From: Cupriavidus necator
GTDB lineage: Bacteria; Pseudomonadota; Gammaproteobacteria; Burkholderiales; Burkholderiaceae
Direction of reading: 5' to 3'
Assembly (NCBI GenBank): GCA_022041995.1
Contig: CP074390.1
Coordinates: 1,550,001-1,614,000, forward strand
DNA length: 64,000 bases
Position 1 is the first letter of the stretch. Each line of letters starts with the position of its first letter. The notes beneath the pieces were generated by a model. The model was given only the letters and a program-made list of their open reading frames with translations, was not told the DNA's origin and made no database searches. Positions 43,885-53,268 of the stretch are shown piece by piece. The position numbers were made by a program, and so were the translations under genes.

Positions 43885-45114
43885 ATGCGCGTTGCAAGCT
43901 CCACCCTGTACCAGCAAGGCCTGGCTTCGATGAACTACCAGCAGGGCTCGCTGCTGCATATCCAGCAGCAGCTCGGCACCGGCCGCAGCATCCTGACGCC
44001 ATCCGACGATCCCGTCGGCGCCACCCGCGCGCTGGGCGTGAGCCAGGCGCAGGCCGTCAACGGCCAGTACGCCACCTCGCGCAAGCAGGCCAATATCGCG
44101 CTGGCCGCGGAAGAGAACGCGCTGCAGTCGGTGACCACCGTCACGCAGAACATCCAGACGCTGCTGGTGCAGGCCGGCAACGGCACCATGAGCGATGCCG
44201 ACCGCGGCTCGCTGGCCACGGCACTGGAAGGCCTGTACAACCAGTTGGCGGGCCTGGCCAACTCCGACGACGGCAACGGCCAGTACCTGTTCGGCGGCAC
44301 CCGCTCCGGCAGCGCGCCATTCACGCAGAGCACGGGCCCCGGCACTTACATCGGCGACAACGGCCAGCAATTGCTGCAGGTCGATGTGGCGCGCCAGATG
44401 CCCGCCGGCAACACCGGGCGGGAAGTGTTCATGAGCGTGACCGGCGGCGCCGGCTATGTGGTCAAGGGCAATGCCAACAACACCGGCAGCGCCACCTTCG
44501 GCACGGTGTCGACCACGAACCCGAGCGATCCCGGCTATGGGCTTTCGATGGAGGTCAAGTTTGCGACCAATGCCAGCGGCCAGATGGAGTACACCATCAC
44601 CAACCTGTCGGCAGGCACGACCCCCGCACCAGTCGTGAAGGGCCCCGTTGCCTACACGTCGCCGGCCCATATCGACGTCGGCGGCGTCAGCTTCAACGTG
44701 ACCGGCGACCCCAAGGACGGCGACACCATGACCATGGATCCCGCCAGCGAGGCCGGCACCGACATGTTCGCCAACCTGCAGACCGTGATCGACACGCTGC
44801 GCCAGCCCACCCCCGGCAGCAGCGATCGGGCCCATCTCGGCAACGTCCTCTCCACCGCCACGCGCCAGTTCTCCAACTCGCTCGACAACGTGCTGACCGT
44901 GCGCGCATCGGTGGGCTCGCGCATAAACGAGCTGGATGCGCTGGATGATGTGGGGTCCAATCGCGACCTGACCTATGCGCAGACGCTGTCGGGGCTGCAG
45001 GATCTGGATTATGCGAAGGCGATTACTGAGTACTACCAGCGGCAGACGGCGCTGCAGGGGGCGCAGCAGTCGTTTATGCAGATTCAGGGGATGAATTTGT
45101 TTAAGTATCTGTAA
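43885..45114 (+). CDS. flgL: flagellar hook-associated protein FlgL (HAP3)
   Basis: A 409-residue junction protein: MRVASSTLYQQGLASMNYQQGSLLHIQQQLGTGRSILTPSDDPVGATRAL at the start and DLDYAKAITEYYQRQTALQGAQQSFMQIQGMNLFKYL at the end, both flagellin-like coiled coils. It is 46 bp behind flgK. The following 180 bp before the debranching enzyme show no gene or clear terminator. Confidence 0.97.
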   Translation: MRVASSTLYQQGLASMNYQQGSLLHIQQQLGTGRSILTPSDDPVGATRALGVSQAQAVNGQYATSRKQANIALAAEENALQSVTTVTQNIQTLLVQAGNGTMSDADRGSLATALEGLYNQLAGLANSDDGNGQYLFGGTRSGSAPFTQSTGPGTYIGDNGQQLLQVDVARQMPAGNTGREVFMSVTGGAGYVVKGNANNTGSATFGTVSTTNPSDPGYGLSMEVKFATNASGQMEYTITNLSAGTTPAPVVKGPVAYTSPAHIDVGGVSFNVTGDPKDGDTMTMDPASEAGTDMFANLQTVIDTLRQPTPGSSDRAHLGNVLSTATRQFSNSLDNVLTVRASVGSRINELDALDDVGSNRDLTYAQTLSGLQDLDYAKAITEYYQRQTALQGAQQSFMQIQGMNLFKYL

Positions 45115-45294
45115 GGTGGGTGCGGCGGCGATGTCAGGTGTGTGGGGAAACAATATGAGGGACGAACAAACGACCGCGAGTATCCACCTTACCTAAGGCG
45201 AGCCCCGCCGAAAGCGTTCGGCCGCTGCTATCAGGGCCGCACGCACACGTAACCAAGGAGGCTGGCAACTCGCTATCAGGAGTTCGCGCTCCCC

Positions 45295-47499
45295 CTAATT
45301 CGTGGTGGTGACTAACACGTTCCCGCGCCGTTCCAGCACACTTACCACTACGCTGCCGCCGGCGCGCCGCAGCAGAACATCGACCGAGGCCTCGCCGAGC
45401 GTCAGCCCATGCAGCGCCACCTCATCCATGAACGCTGGCAGGCACGGGTGACGGAAGATGACTTGGGACGCGTCAAAGTCGAAGTCCAGGCTCACACAGG
45501 ACTGCAGCAGCGATAGCGGCGTAGCCGCCGCCCAGGCTTGCGGGCTGCAGGCCACGGGATAGAGAGTCGGCCCGCGGTTGCGCCGGCGCCCGAAGCCGCA
45601 AAACAGTTCCGGCAGCCGGCGCAAGTCGATATGGGTGGCGGCGGCAAAGAGGCCATCGAAGATGCACAGCGCCGCCTCACGCAGTCCATAGCGCGCCAGC
45701 CCCGCTGCAATGATGGCATTATCGTGCGGCCACACCGAGCCATTGTGGTAGCTCATGGGGTTGTAGCGCGCCTCCGTCGAGGCTAGCGTGCGCACCCCCC
45801 AACCGGAAAAGGACGCGCTTGCCATGAGGGTGGCCGCCACGGGCCCCGCGCGTTCTGGCAATGCGATGCCGGTGTAGAGCGCATGGCCGGCATTGGACGC
45901 GCGCACGCGGCAGGGCCGCTTGTCGCCGTCGACGGCCAGGACATAAGTGCCGAGCCCGGGATCAAAGAAGACCTCGTCGAAGCGCGCGCGCAGATCCTGC
46001 GCCTTGTGTTCCAGTGCGGCGGCCTGCGCGACGTGACCCAGACGCCGCGCAATGCGGGCGCCCGCCGTCCATGCTCCGTACACATAGGCCTGCACTTCCA
46101 CCAGCGCGATGGGGCCGTGCGCAAGCGTGCCGTCTGCGTGGAAGATGGAATCGCGACTGTCCTTCCAGCCTTGATTGAGCAGCCCTTCCGCAGTATGCCG
46201 TCCGTACTCGACGAAGCCATCGCCGTCCCGGTCCCCGTACTGGTCGATCCACCGCAGTGCCGCCTCGAGATGGGGCCACAACCAGCGCATCGTGGCGATG
46301 TCATGGGTGCGGTCCAGATAGGCGCCAGCCAGCATGATGAATAACGGCGTGGAATCTACGCTGCCGTAGTAGCACCGGAACGGGACTTCGCCCAGGTTGG
46401 CCATTTCGCCCTTGCGGGTTTCATGCAGGATCTTCCCCGGCTCGGCGTCCGCGGTGCCATCCAGCGCCGTGGCCTGGTTGGCGGCGAGATAGCACAGGAC
46501 GCCCCGTGCGATGCCCGGGTCCAGCCACAGCGTTTCGAGCGCGGTGATCAGCGCATCGCGGCCAAAGAATGTGCTGAACCACGGAATGCCGGCATAGGGA
46601 TAGGGGCCGTATGGCGTCTGGGTGCTCAGCATGTAGAGGTCCGACATGCTGCGGCCCGCGGCTTCATTAAAGATCTCGTTGGACGTGGCCACCGATGCCG
46701 CACCCGCGGCCAGGGCCTGCAGGGAGCGGCGCGCAGCGCGCAGTGCCGTGGGAAACGCCCGACGTGGCGAGCGCCCATCCGGCCGCGGGCCGGTGCAGCA
46801 GACTTCGACATACAGCAGCAGCGTCTTCTGCGGGACTAACTCCAGTTCGAACACCGCCTGGTCGGCGGTCAGCCGCGTGGGCGGCGGATCGAAGCAAAGC
46901 TGCGTGGTGCGCTCGCAGCCATCCAGGCCGGCGTACGACAGCGTGACCCCGCTCATGCACAACGCCGCCGGGTGATGTATGCCGCGGTTCAGGCGGCGGG
47001 CGCCACGCACCTCGAACAAGTCGGCAAAATCGGCGGCAAACGCCAGTTCCAGGCTGACGCGGCGGGGGCTGTCATCATAGTTCCTGACGGCCAGGCGTTC
47101 GTAGCAGGTACCGTCCCACAGGAAGCGTGAGCGCCGCAGGTGAACCAGATCATGTGCCATCACCAGCCGCCCCTCGGCATCGAAGATGTCGGGGTTGGTC
47201 AGGTCACAGGTGAGCGCGGCGTTGTCGTCACGCATCACGGAACTGAGCAGGATCGGACACCAGCCTCCGAAGGTCAGGTGGAATTGCGACAGGTGGCGGG
47301 TATCGCAGTAGTACAGGCCATCCGAACCACCTGGGCCAGAGATCGCGTCGCCGCGCTGGTCGAACACCGCAAAGATATCGCCGTGCTTGAGCGTACGGGG
47401 ACGGCTTTCGCGCAGCGAGCGCGAGGCGGCAACGATGATGGGTGCGCCCGGCGCTGCATCCGGCGTCTGGCCACCCCCGTTTTCCGGAGTATCCAGCAT
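45295..47499 (-). CDS. glycogen-debranching-type amylo-alpha-1,6-glucosidase
   Basis: A 734-residue protein of the GDE-N-bis plus (alpha/alpha)6 glucosidase family. The N-terminal domain (about 40-240) begins LKHGDIFAVFDQRGDAISGPGGSDGLYYCDTRHLSQF. The catalytic toroid includes YAGIPWFSTFFGRDALITALETLWLDP and EGLLNQGWKDSRDSIF with acidic active-site candidates, and YNPMSYHNGSVWPHDNAIIAAGL. AAAGGAGGGACG precedes the ATG. It follows a glycosyltransferase gene by overlap and is likely cytosolic glucan turnover; the exact substrate is not certain. Confidence 0.87.
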   Translation of the reverse strand: MLDTPENGGGQTPDAAPGAPIIVAASRSLRESRPRTLKHGDIFAVFDQRGDAISGPGGSDGLYYCDTRHLSQFHLTFGGWCPILLSSVMRDDNAALTCDLTNPDIFDAEGRLVMAHDLVHLRRSRFLWDGTCYERLAVRNYDDSPRRVSLELAFAADFADLFEVRGARRLNRGIHHPAALCMSGVTLSYAGLDGCERTTQLCFDPPPTRLTADQAVFELELVPQKTLLLYVEVCCTGPRPDGRSPRRAFPTALRAARRSLQALAAGAASVATSNEIFNEAAGRSMSDLYMLSTQTPYGPYPYAGIPWFSTFFGRDALITALETLWLDPGIARGVLCYLAANQATALDGTADAEPGKILHETRKGEMANLGEVPFRCYYGSVDSTPLFIMLAGAYLDRTHDIATMRWLWPHLEAALRWIDQYGDRDGDGFVEYGRHTAEGLLNQGWKDSRDSIFHADGTLAHGPIALVEVQAYVYGAWTAGARIARRLGHVAQAAALEHKAQDLRARFDEVFFDPGLGTYVLAVDGDKRPCRVRASNAGHALYTGIALPERAGPVAATLMASASFSGWGVRTLASTEARYNPMSYHNGSVWPHDNAIIAAGLARYGLREAALCIFDGLFAAATHIDLRRLPELFCGFGRRRNRGPTLYPVACSPQAWAAATPLSLLQSCVSLDFDFDASQVIFRHPCLPAFMDEVALHGLTLGEASVDVLLRRAGGSVVVSVLERRGNVLVTTTN

Positions 47500-47516
47500 C
47501 GTCCCTCCTTTCAGCA

Positions 47517-48617
47517 TCAGGCCGCGACGTGCAAGTCCGGCCCCGTATTTGCCGACTGATCCGGGAGCGCCAGGTGAGTGGCAGGCTCCGGCTCGCATCT
47601 GCGCCGGTAGAGCGCAAGGTAATCGTAGGCCATGCGCTCGGCGCTGAAACGCTGGCTGAAGGTACGGCGCACGCCGGCGCGGTCGATCGCGCCGATGCGC
47701 CGGACCGCGGCCACCGCTTCCTCCACCGTATCGACGATGAAGCCGGTGACGCCGTCATCCACGACTTCTGGCACCGAACCGCACCGGAAGGCAATGACAG
47801 GCGTGCCGCATGCCATGGATTCGATCATGGCAAGTCCGAATGGCTCCGGCCAGTCGATCGGGAACAGCAGGGCGCGCGCGTTGCCAAGGAAGCGCATCTT
47901 CTCGCGCTCGCCAATCTCGCCGATGTAGTCGACGTTAGGATGGCGTTCGATCATGGGTGCGATGGTTGTGTCCCAGTATGCCTGGTCGACGCGGTCCACC
48001 TTGGCGGCAATCTTCAGTGCCATGCCCGCGCGCACGGCAATCTCGATGGCGCGGTCGGGGCGCTTCTCAGGCGAGATGCGGCCGAGGAAAGCCAGATAAC
48101 CGCCTTTTGGCACCGGACTGAACGGAAGCAGGCCTTCCGGCAACCCATGGTAGACATTGCCAAGCCAGTGGACCGGCGGCATGGGGCGGCGTTGCTCGAG
48201 CGAGATCGACACGACCGGCACGTCAGCGAACGTTGTATAGAACGGCTTCAGGTCAGGCAGGTCCAGCCGGCCGTGCAGCGTGGTCAAGGTGCGGTGGGCG
48301 AAGCTTCGGATGAGCGGAAAATGCAGCAGGTCCATATGAAAGTGCAGCACGTCGAAATCGTCCGCCCGCCGGCGCACCTGATCCAGCATCATCACATGGT
48401 AGGGCAGCGGGTCTCTAATGGCTGGATCGGTCCGCAGGGCCCGGTCGACACAGCTGACGAGCCGGGCGGCCGTCGATGAATCACCGCTGGCAAATAGCGT
48501 CACCTCATGACCCTGCCGGACAAGTTCATCGGTGAGATAGGCGACGACGCGCTCGGTCCCCCCGTACTGCCTGGGTGGGCAGCACTCCTGAAGCGGCGCG
48601 ATTTGCGCGATTTTCAT
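47517..48617 (-). CDS. glycosyltransferase family 4 protein
   Basis: A 366-residue GT-B glycosyltransferase. The acceptor-side start is MKIAQIAPLQECCPPRQYGGTERVVAYLTDELVRQGHEVTLFASGDS, and the nucleotide-sugar side includes LAFLGRISPEKRPDRAIEIA and LFPIDWPEPFGLAMIESMACGTPVIAFRCGSVPEVVDDGVTGFIV with the conserved E-x7-E region. Start at 48617 was taken for its GGGAGATC site and family N-terminus. It lies 17 bp before the debranching enzyme, so the two form an operon for a surface or storage glucan. Confidence 0.92.
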   Translation of the reverse strand: MKIAQIAPLQECCPPRQYGGTERVVAYLTDELVRQGHEVTLFASGDSSTAARLVSCVDRALRTDPAIRDPLPYHVMMLDQVRRRADDFDVLHFHMDLLHFPLIRSFAHRTLTTLHGRLDLPDLKPFYTTFADVPVVSISLEQRRPMPPVHWLGNVYHGLPEGLLPFSPVPKGGYLAFLGRISPEKRPDRAIEIAVRAGMALKIAAKVDRVDQAYWDTTIAPMIERHPNVDYIGEIGEREKMRFLGNARALLFPIDWPEPFGLAMIESMACGTPVIAFRCGSVPEVVDDGVTGFIVDTVEEAVAAVRRIGAIDRAGVRRTFSQRFSAERMAYDYLALYRRRCEPEPATHLALPDQSANTGPDLHVAA

Positions 48618-49157
48618 TTTCAAGATCTCCCGTCCTGAGAATACCTGCGCGGTTACCGCCTGGTATTGCTCGCCCGTCCGGCGAACTGGACGCAAAGGCC
48701 ATGCCGGGATCTGGATGCAGGCCCGCGCTGAACCTCTCGCCCGCGCGGGCTCCAGATCTGAGCCTGGCTTGGCTTCGCCATCCGGATTTGTATTGGCATT
48801 TATTGAACGTTCTCGTATACGCGTATTGGCACACCGGTCCTCGTGAAGCGCATCGCTGGGCCGCCTGCATCACACCATACTGTCCGGCGCGGAGATAGCC
48901 GCCGTCGCCAATGCGCGCAGGAAAAGTGCGTACCGGCCCGGATTTCGGCCGCAGCATGATCCGGGCCGATTCGCGTCGAGTCGCCATCCGCAAGCTGGCC
49001 ATGCTGCTGCGCTGACGCGTTTCTTCTTGCAAGCTTGCAAGAAAAAATTACCACGGCGGCGCCTGGCAACATCGGAGCCAGCGTATGGCGCCGCAAACTG
49101 GCGCAGGCATGGTCATTGCGCTATCCCATCCCATCCTCTTGAAGCAAGGAGCACAGC
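48618..49157. other. intergenic stretch with a palindrome
   Basis: About 540 bp with no gene I can support. It holds the 20-bp palindrome at 49024-49043 and an AT-rich patch around it. The rest shows nothing recognisable. Confidence 0.5.
49024..49043. promoter_or_regulatory. 20-bp perfect palindrome upstream of the PRC-barrel gene
   Basis: TTCTTGCAAGCTTGCAAGAA reads the same on both strands. It lies 114 bp upstream of the PRC-barrel start. Its size suits a dimeric repressor operator; the A-run to its right is not followed by a plus-strand T-run, so it is not a terminator for a plus-strand transcript. Confidence 0.5.
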
Positions 49158-49583
49158 ATGCAAAACCAACCTCCTACCAGTGAAGGTGCGGCCATTGTTG
49201 GATCAGGCGTGGGCGAAGGCCCGGGCCCCGAAGTCATGGCGGCATCCAGCCTGGACGGCACCAAAGCATACTCATCCGATGGCGAACACGTTGGCAAGAT
49301 TTCAGAAATCATGCTGGACGTGCCGCACGGACGCATCGCCTATGCGGTGCTGACCACCGGCGGCTTCCTCGGCATCGGCGATACGCTACACGCCATTCCA
49401 TGGAATGCCCTGGTCATGGACACCGACGAGAAGTGCTTCCGGATCGCAGTGACAGCTGACCGTATCAAATCCGCCCCCGGCTTTAACAAGGACAGCTGGC
49501 CGAGTATGGCCGATCCGGGGTGGGGCAAGTCGCTGCACGAGTACTACGGCCGCGATCCGTACTGGATTTCGCCGCCGCTTTGA
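49158..49583 (+). CDS. PRC-barrel domain protein
   Basis: A 141-residue protein with one PRC-barrel domain (about 28-105): AASSLDGTKAYSSDGEHVGKISEIMLDVPHGRIAYAVLTTGGFLGIGDTLHAIPWNALVMD. PRC barrels occur in photosynthetic reaction centre H and in RimM, and stand-alone ones are common in stress-induced gene sets of beta-proteobacteria. An ATG at 49158 follows AAGCAAGGAGC. The C-terminal tail ends DPYWISPPL. Its role is not established. Confidence 0.9.
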   Translation: MQNQPPTSEGAAIVGSGVGEGPGPEVMAASSLDGTKAYSSDGEHVGKISEIMLDVPHGRIAYAVLTTGGFLGIGDTLHAIPWNALVMDTDEKCFRIAVTADRIKSAPGFNKDSWPSMADPGWGKSLHEYYGRDPYWISPPL

Positions 49584-49932
49584 TGCGCGCAGGCGGCGCG
49601 ACTAAAGCGCAGGGGGCGACGCAGCCCAGGCGACATGCCGCCAGCGCGGAAAGACTTCCCGTAACCTGCCTGCAGCAAGTCTGCACCTTGGAGAGGCGGT
49701 GGACAGGTGAGCAGGCTGCCGGCCGCAATTTTGCGGGTGAGACACACCTCGCACGATTCACTGGGCCTTTCCCGCGCACGAGCGTCTGATACTTGGGCTC
49801 CGCCGTCCCCCGGCTCCGTGCCGCGAGGTGCCTTCGGAGCCGGCTGTTCAGATGGGAACAGAACTTGCGGGATGTTGCTCGTTCCGCAGCTTGCCACGGG
49901 TGTCACAATGACCTTTGCACAGGAGGGCCGTC
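49584..49932. other. intergenic stretch
   Basis: About 350 bp between the PRC-barrel and DUF3597 genes. No coding frame with a ribosome binding site, repeat or RNA gene is evident. Confidence 0.45.
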
Positions 49933-50340
49933 ATGAGCATCCTCAAAGACATACTGAACAAGCTCTTACATCGTTCCCCGCCTACCCAGGAGGCGAGCCC
50001 CACACCGCCTGACCAAGGTGCAACTACGCCCGCCGGCGCCACCCCAGCCACTCCAGCCACCACTGCGAAGCCGCTGTCCACGGTCGACGTCGAGGCCGTC
50101 ATGGATAAGGCCGTTAGCGAATCGGGCCAACAACTGAACTGGCGCACTTCGATCGTCGACACCATGAAGGCACTCGGCATCGACAGCAGCCTGGAACATC
50201 GCAAGGAACTTGCAAAGGAGCTGAACTATACGGGGGACATGAACGACTCCGCCGCGCTGAACATCTGGTTGCACAAGAAGGTCATGGCGGAGCTGGCTGC
50301 GAACGGGGGCAAGCTGCCGCCGAACCTCATTGGGCCGTAG
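49933..50340 (+). CDS. DUF3597 domain-containing protein
   Basis: A 135-residue protein with the DUF3597 layout: MSILKDILNKLLHRSP, a proline-rich stretch (about residues 17-50), then VDVEAVMDKAVSESGQQLNWRTSIVDTMKALGIDSSLEHRKELAKELNYTGDMNDSAALNIWLHKKVMAELAANGGKLP. This resembles a DNA-binding or LysM-adjacent helical domain in that family, but no role is known. AGGAGG lies before the ATG at 49933. It stands alone, in a set with other putative stress proteins. Confidence 0.85.
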   Translation: MSILKDILNKLLHRSPPTQEASPTPPDQGATTPAGATPATPATTAKPLSTVDVEAVMDKAVSESGQQLNWRTSIVDTMKALGIDSSLEHRKELAKELNYTGDMNDSAALNIWLHKKVMAELAANGGKLPPNLIGP

Positions 50341-50565
50341 GGCCTCTGGACACGCCGGCCTGCCACATCAGTTGCCGTGCACGAAAATGTGTGGCCGCAT
50401 AGGGGATGTTGGGGAGCGACGCCGAAGGCTGATTCCTGCAGCAGAAACCTGGGTATGCGTCGCGTCAGCATACCGGCGTCCCCCCGGAGCAAGGTCACTG
50501 CGGGTCCAGCGCAAAAAAATCCACGCTCTGGCGCAGCTCGGCAGATGTGGGGAACTGCTGGGCCC

Positions 50566-51846
50566 CTAATTCAGGGCTTTCCGGTAGGTGTCCACGTAAT
50601 GCACTCCGTATCGGATGAGCTCCCGCATTGCCGTCAGATGTTGGTCGGACTGGCCGGCCATGGTTAACGCAAGCGAGAACTCGTTCAACAAGGCCCGAAG
50701 CACCTGTTTGTCCTGCCCCGCAGTGGTCCTGAAATGTACGAAGGCTTTTTCCGCGACATCTGCAATGTCGGCCGCGGTTGTGTGACCATCAATTCCAGCG
50801 GCGGCAGCCAAACTAATAATTTCTTCAACATAAATATGAACGATAGGGGTCACCATCCCCTCCTTTCCTTCTCGGGACGAAGGCGCGTTTGCGCCGTCCA
50901 TCAAGCCGGGGCTGGAATGCGCGCTACTCCTTTTCTCGTCGCTGCGTGTGGAAGGTGCATGAGCGGGACTCCCTGCGCCATCCCGCCGCGACCCGAACGC
51001 CTGCGCGTAATGCCACGTAAGCTCGGCCCCTAGCAAGAAGATCTGGGCGGCGTAGTACACCCATAACAGGAGGACCACGAGAGAACCTGCGGCGCCATAT
51101 CCGTTGGCAATGCCGCTCTTACCAATATACAAGCCAATCAGGAACTTCCCGAGAGTGAAGAGCAGCGCGGTAACCGCGGCGCCCAGCCAGACGTCGAGCC
51201 AGTGGACCTTTGCCCGAGGCATGATTTTGTAAATCATGGCGAACACCACCGTCATCAATACCAGGCTCACAACGGTGTCAAGTACGTGTCCGATAACCTC
51301 GCCTATGCCAAGAGGCGGTCCCCACACGCGGCCCATTGCCGAAATGCCGGCACTAAGCAGAAGGGACACGACCACCAGAAAGCCGATCCCAAGAATCATG
51401 CCGAACGAGAGGATTCGAACGCGGATAAGCGAGATCAGACCCGAAATCTTTTGGCGCTCCGGGACGCGCCAGATCCGGTCCAGGTCGGACTGCAATTCCG
51501 CGAAGACGGTAGTCGCGCCCACCAGCAATGTCAGCACACCAAGCACGGCAGTCAGCGTACTGGCGGCCGGTTCACTGACCGCCAGCAGCATATCTTCAAC
51601 TGCCTTGGCCCCTTCGTCGCCAAGCAGTCCCTGCAGTTGGCTTACTACCTCGCCGCGCGCGGCGTCGGCCCCAAACACCACGCCCGCCACGGTGATGACG
51701 ATCAGCAAGAGCGGCGCAATGGAAAACACTGTGTAGTAAGCCAGCGCAGCCCCCATGCTTGGGGCATAGTCATCCAGCCACGAACTAACGCTGGCGCGCA
51801 CCAAGGCAAAGGCGGCACGAGGCGAGAGCGGGTGAAACGACTGCAT
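50566..51846 (-). CDS. YihY/virulence factor BrkB family membrane protein with C-terminal extension
   Basis: A 426-residue membrane protein. Residues about 1-285 are a YihY/BrkB domain: SWLDDYAPSMGAALAYYTVFSIAPLLLIVITVAG, then six or more hydrophobic segments and KSGIANGYGAAGSLVVLLLWVYYAAQIFLLGAELTWHYAQAFG. The last 140 residues, about 290-426, are soluble and unmatched, with EEIISLAAAAGIDGHTTAADIADVAEKAF and a helical end. The start (MQSFHPLSPRAA) suits the domain boundary. The transport or structural role of this family is unproven. Confidence 0.88.
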   Translation of the reverse strand: MQSFHPLSPRAAFALVRASVSSWLDDYAPSMGAALAYYTVFSIAPLLLIVITVAGVVFGADAARGEVVSQLQGLLGDEGAKAVEDMLLAVSEPAASTLTAVLGVLTLLVGATTVFAELQSDLDRIWRVPERQKISGLISLIRVRILSFGMILGIGFLVVVSLLLSAGISAMGRVWGPPLGIGEVIGHVLDTVVSLVLMTVVFAMIYKIMPRAKVHWLDVWLGAAVTALLFTLGKFLIGLYIGKSGIANGYGAAGSLVVLLLWVYYAAQIFLLGAELTWHYAQAFGSRRDGAGSPAHAPSTRSDEKRSSAHSSPGLMDGANAPSSREGKEGMVTPIVHIYVEEIISLAAAAGIDGHTTAADIADVAEKAFVHFRTTAGQDKQVLRALLNEFSLALTMAGQSDQHLTAMRELIRYGVHYVDTYRKALN

Positions 51847-52227
51847 GGCTGTGTGCCGTGGTGGGAGGCATCAGGGACATTCAGCAATTCCCGTTCCAGA
51901 GAGAACCGACGGCTCTCGAACGTGATCCAAGGAATGGATAGTACGTTGGAGAGCGAGATGAGGCGTCCCCGGACTCGACAGATGCGTAGCGCTGCCGATC
52001 GCAGTGATGCCGGAACGTCATCCTGAGAATGGATTTCTTGCCTGCCGTTGTAATAGTGGCCAAACAGGCAGGGCTGCGCTCGAGCGTTATCCATTGGCAT
52101 CGCCCCTTATGTGAGGCAATCGGCATGTGACATCTGTACTTCCGGAGGTTGACTGCATCACCGGGCAACTGTTCCCGATCCGGTACTTCCGTTCACATCC
52201 CGCTTCACCCTCGCCAACGCATCGGAA
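51847..52227. other. intergenic stretch
   Basis: About 380 bp separating the YihY gene and the Bug receptor gene, both on the minus strand. Open frames here lack conserved sequence; nothing else was recognised. Confidence 0.45.
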
Positions 52228-53223
52228 TCAATCCGGTTGGATGTTCTTCTCCCGGATGACCTTGGTCCACCGGGCAGAATCCTCCCTCATGATCTTGTCA
52301 AACGCCTCCGGAGTGGTGCCGGTAAGGGTGATGCCATATTCCGTCATACGCCGCTTGATTTCCGGCATACCCAACACGGCATTGAGATCGCGAGAGAATT
52401 TCTGCGTAATCTCTTTTGGCGTCCTTGCCGGCAAGAGCAGGCCGTACCAGCCGATGCTTTCCAGGCCGATGTCGCGATAGCCGGCTTCGACGAAAGTCGG
52501 CGTGTTGGGCAATTGCTGCGCTCTCGTCGCGCCGGTTACCGCGACCGGGTTCAACTTGCCATCGGCCGCATACGGTTTGGCGCCCGGCACGGAAAGGATG
52601 ATCGCCGAGAGCTGACCGCCCAACAGGTCGGTCAGGGCCGGTCGCTCGCCCTTATACGGTACGTGAAGGATGTCGATCTTTGCGGCGTCCTTAAGGAGCT
52701 CCATGTACAAGTGTCCGGCGGAGCCGGTGCCAAAGGAGCCATAGCTGTAATGGCCGGGCCGGGCCCGCGCGAGGGCGATGAACTCGGCCAGGCTCCTGGC
52801 AGGGATCGACGGGTTCAGTGCAAAGGCCAGGGGCATGGTCGCCACCTGCGAGACCGGGGCGAAGTCCTTCAGCGGATCGAATGAGACCTTCTTGTAGAGT
52901 GCGGGTGCCTGCACCAATGCAGTGACAGTAAGCAAGGCGATATAACCATCGGGGGCCGATTTGGCTACGGCTTCGGCGGCTACGATCCCGGAGGCCCCAG
53001 TCTTGTTCTCAACAATCACCGGCTGCTGCCAGATCTTGCTCAGCTGTTCCGCGATCAGGCGAGCCATGACATCTGAGGACCCCCCGGGCGCAAAGGGCAG
53101 GACGATCCTGACGGGCTTCTGTGGAAACGGTGTGGTCTCGGCAAGCGCAGCGCCCGTGGCCAGCCCGAAGGCGCTGGCTATCATGGCACCTATTACAACG
53201 CGTCGTCTTGAATGATGTGGCAT
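52228..53223 (-). CDS. Bug-family tripartite tricarboxylate receptor (TctC-like)
   Basis: A 331-residue periplasmic receptor: signal peptide VVIGAMIASAFGLATGAALA, then FPQKPVRIVLPFAPGGSSDVMARLIAEQLSKIW, VENKTGASGIVAAEAVAKSAPDGY and a terminal KNIQPD. It is co-directional with and 45 bp downstream of the AtuA-family gene, so it lies at the end of the terpenoid-like operon. As a Bug protein it would bind a carboxylic acid, which fits an operon that activates and carboxylates acyl-CoAs. No membrane partners are present. Confidence 0.93.
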   Translation of the reverse strand: MPHHSRRRVVIGAMIASAFGLATGAALAETTPFPQKPVRIVLPFAPGGSSDVMARLIAEQLSKIWQQPVIVENKTGASGIVAAEAVAKSAPDGYIALLTVTALVQAPALYKKVSFDPLKDFAPVSQVATMPLAFALNPSIPARSLAEFIALARARPGHYSYGSFGTGSAGHLYMELLKDAAKIDILHVPYKGERPALTDLLGGQLSAIILSVPGAKPYAADGKLNPVAVTGATRAQQLPNTPTFVEAGYRDIGLESIGWYGLLLPARTPKEITQKFSRDLNAVLGMPEIKRRMTEYGITLTGTTPEAFDKIMREDSARWTKVIREKNIQPD

Positions 53224-53268
53224 TGCTGTCTCCGTAGTTGTTGTTCGAGGTTCTGGCTACCGCGACCG

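Noticed and set aside
41898..43904. 668-codon minus-strand frame
   Set aside because: Antisense to flgK, whose ends match the family; codon-position GC bias explains the long frame.
45112..45191. TAAGGTGG and CCACCTTA inverted pair after flgL as a terminator
   Set aside because: The arms are 64 bp apart and no T-run follows, so it is not a usable hairpin.
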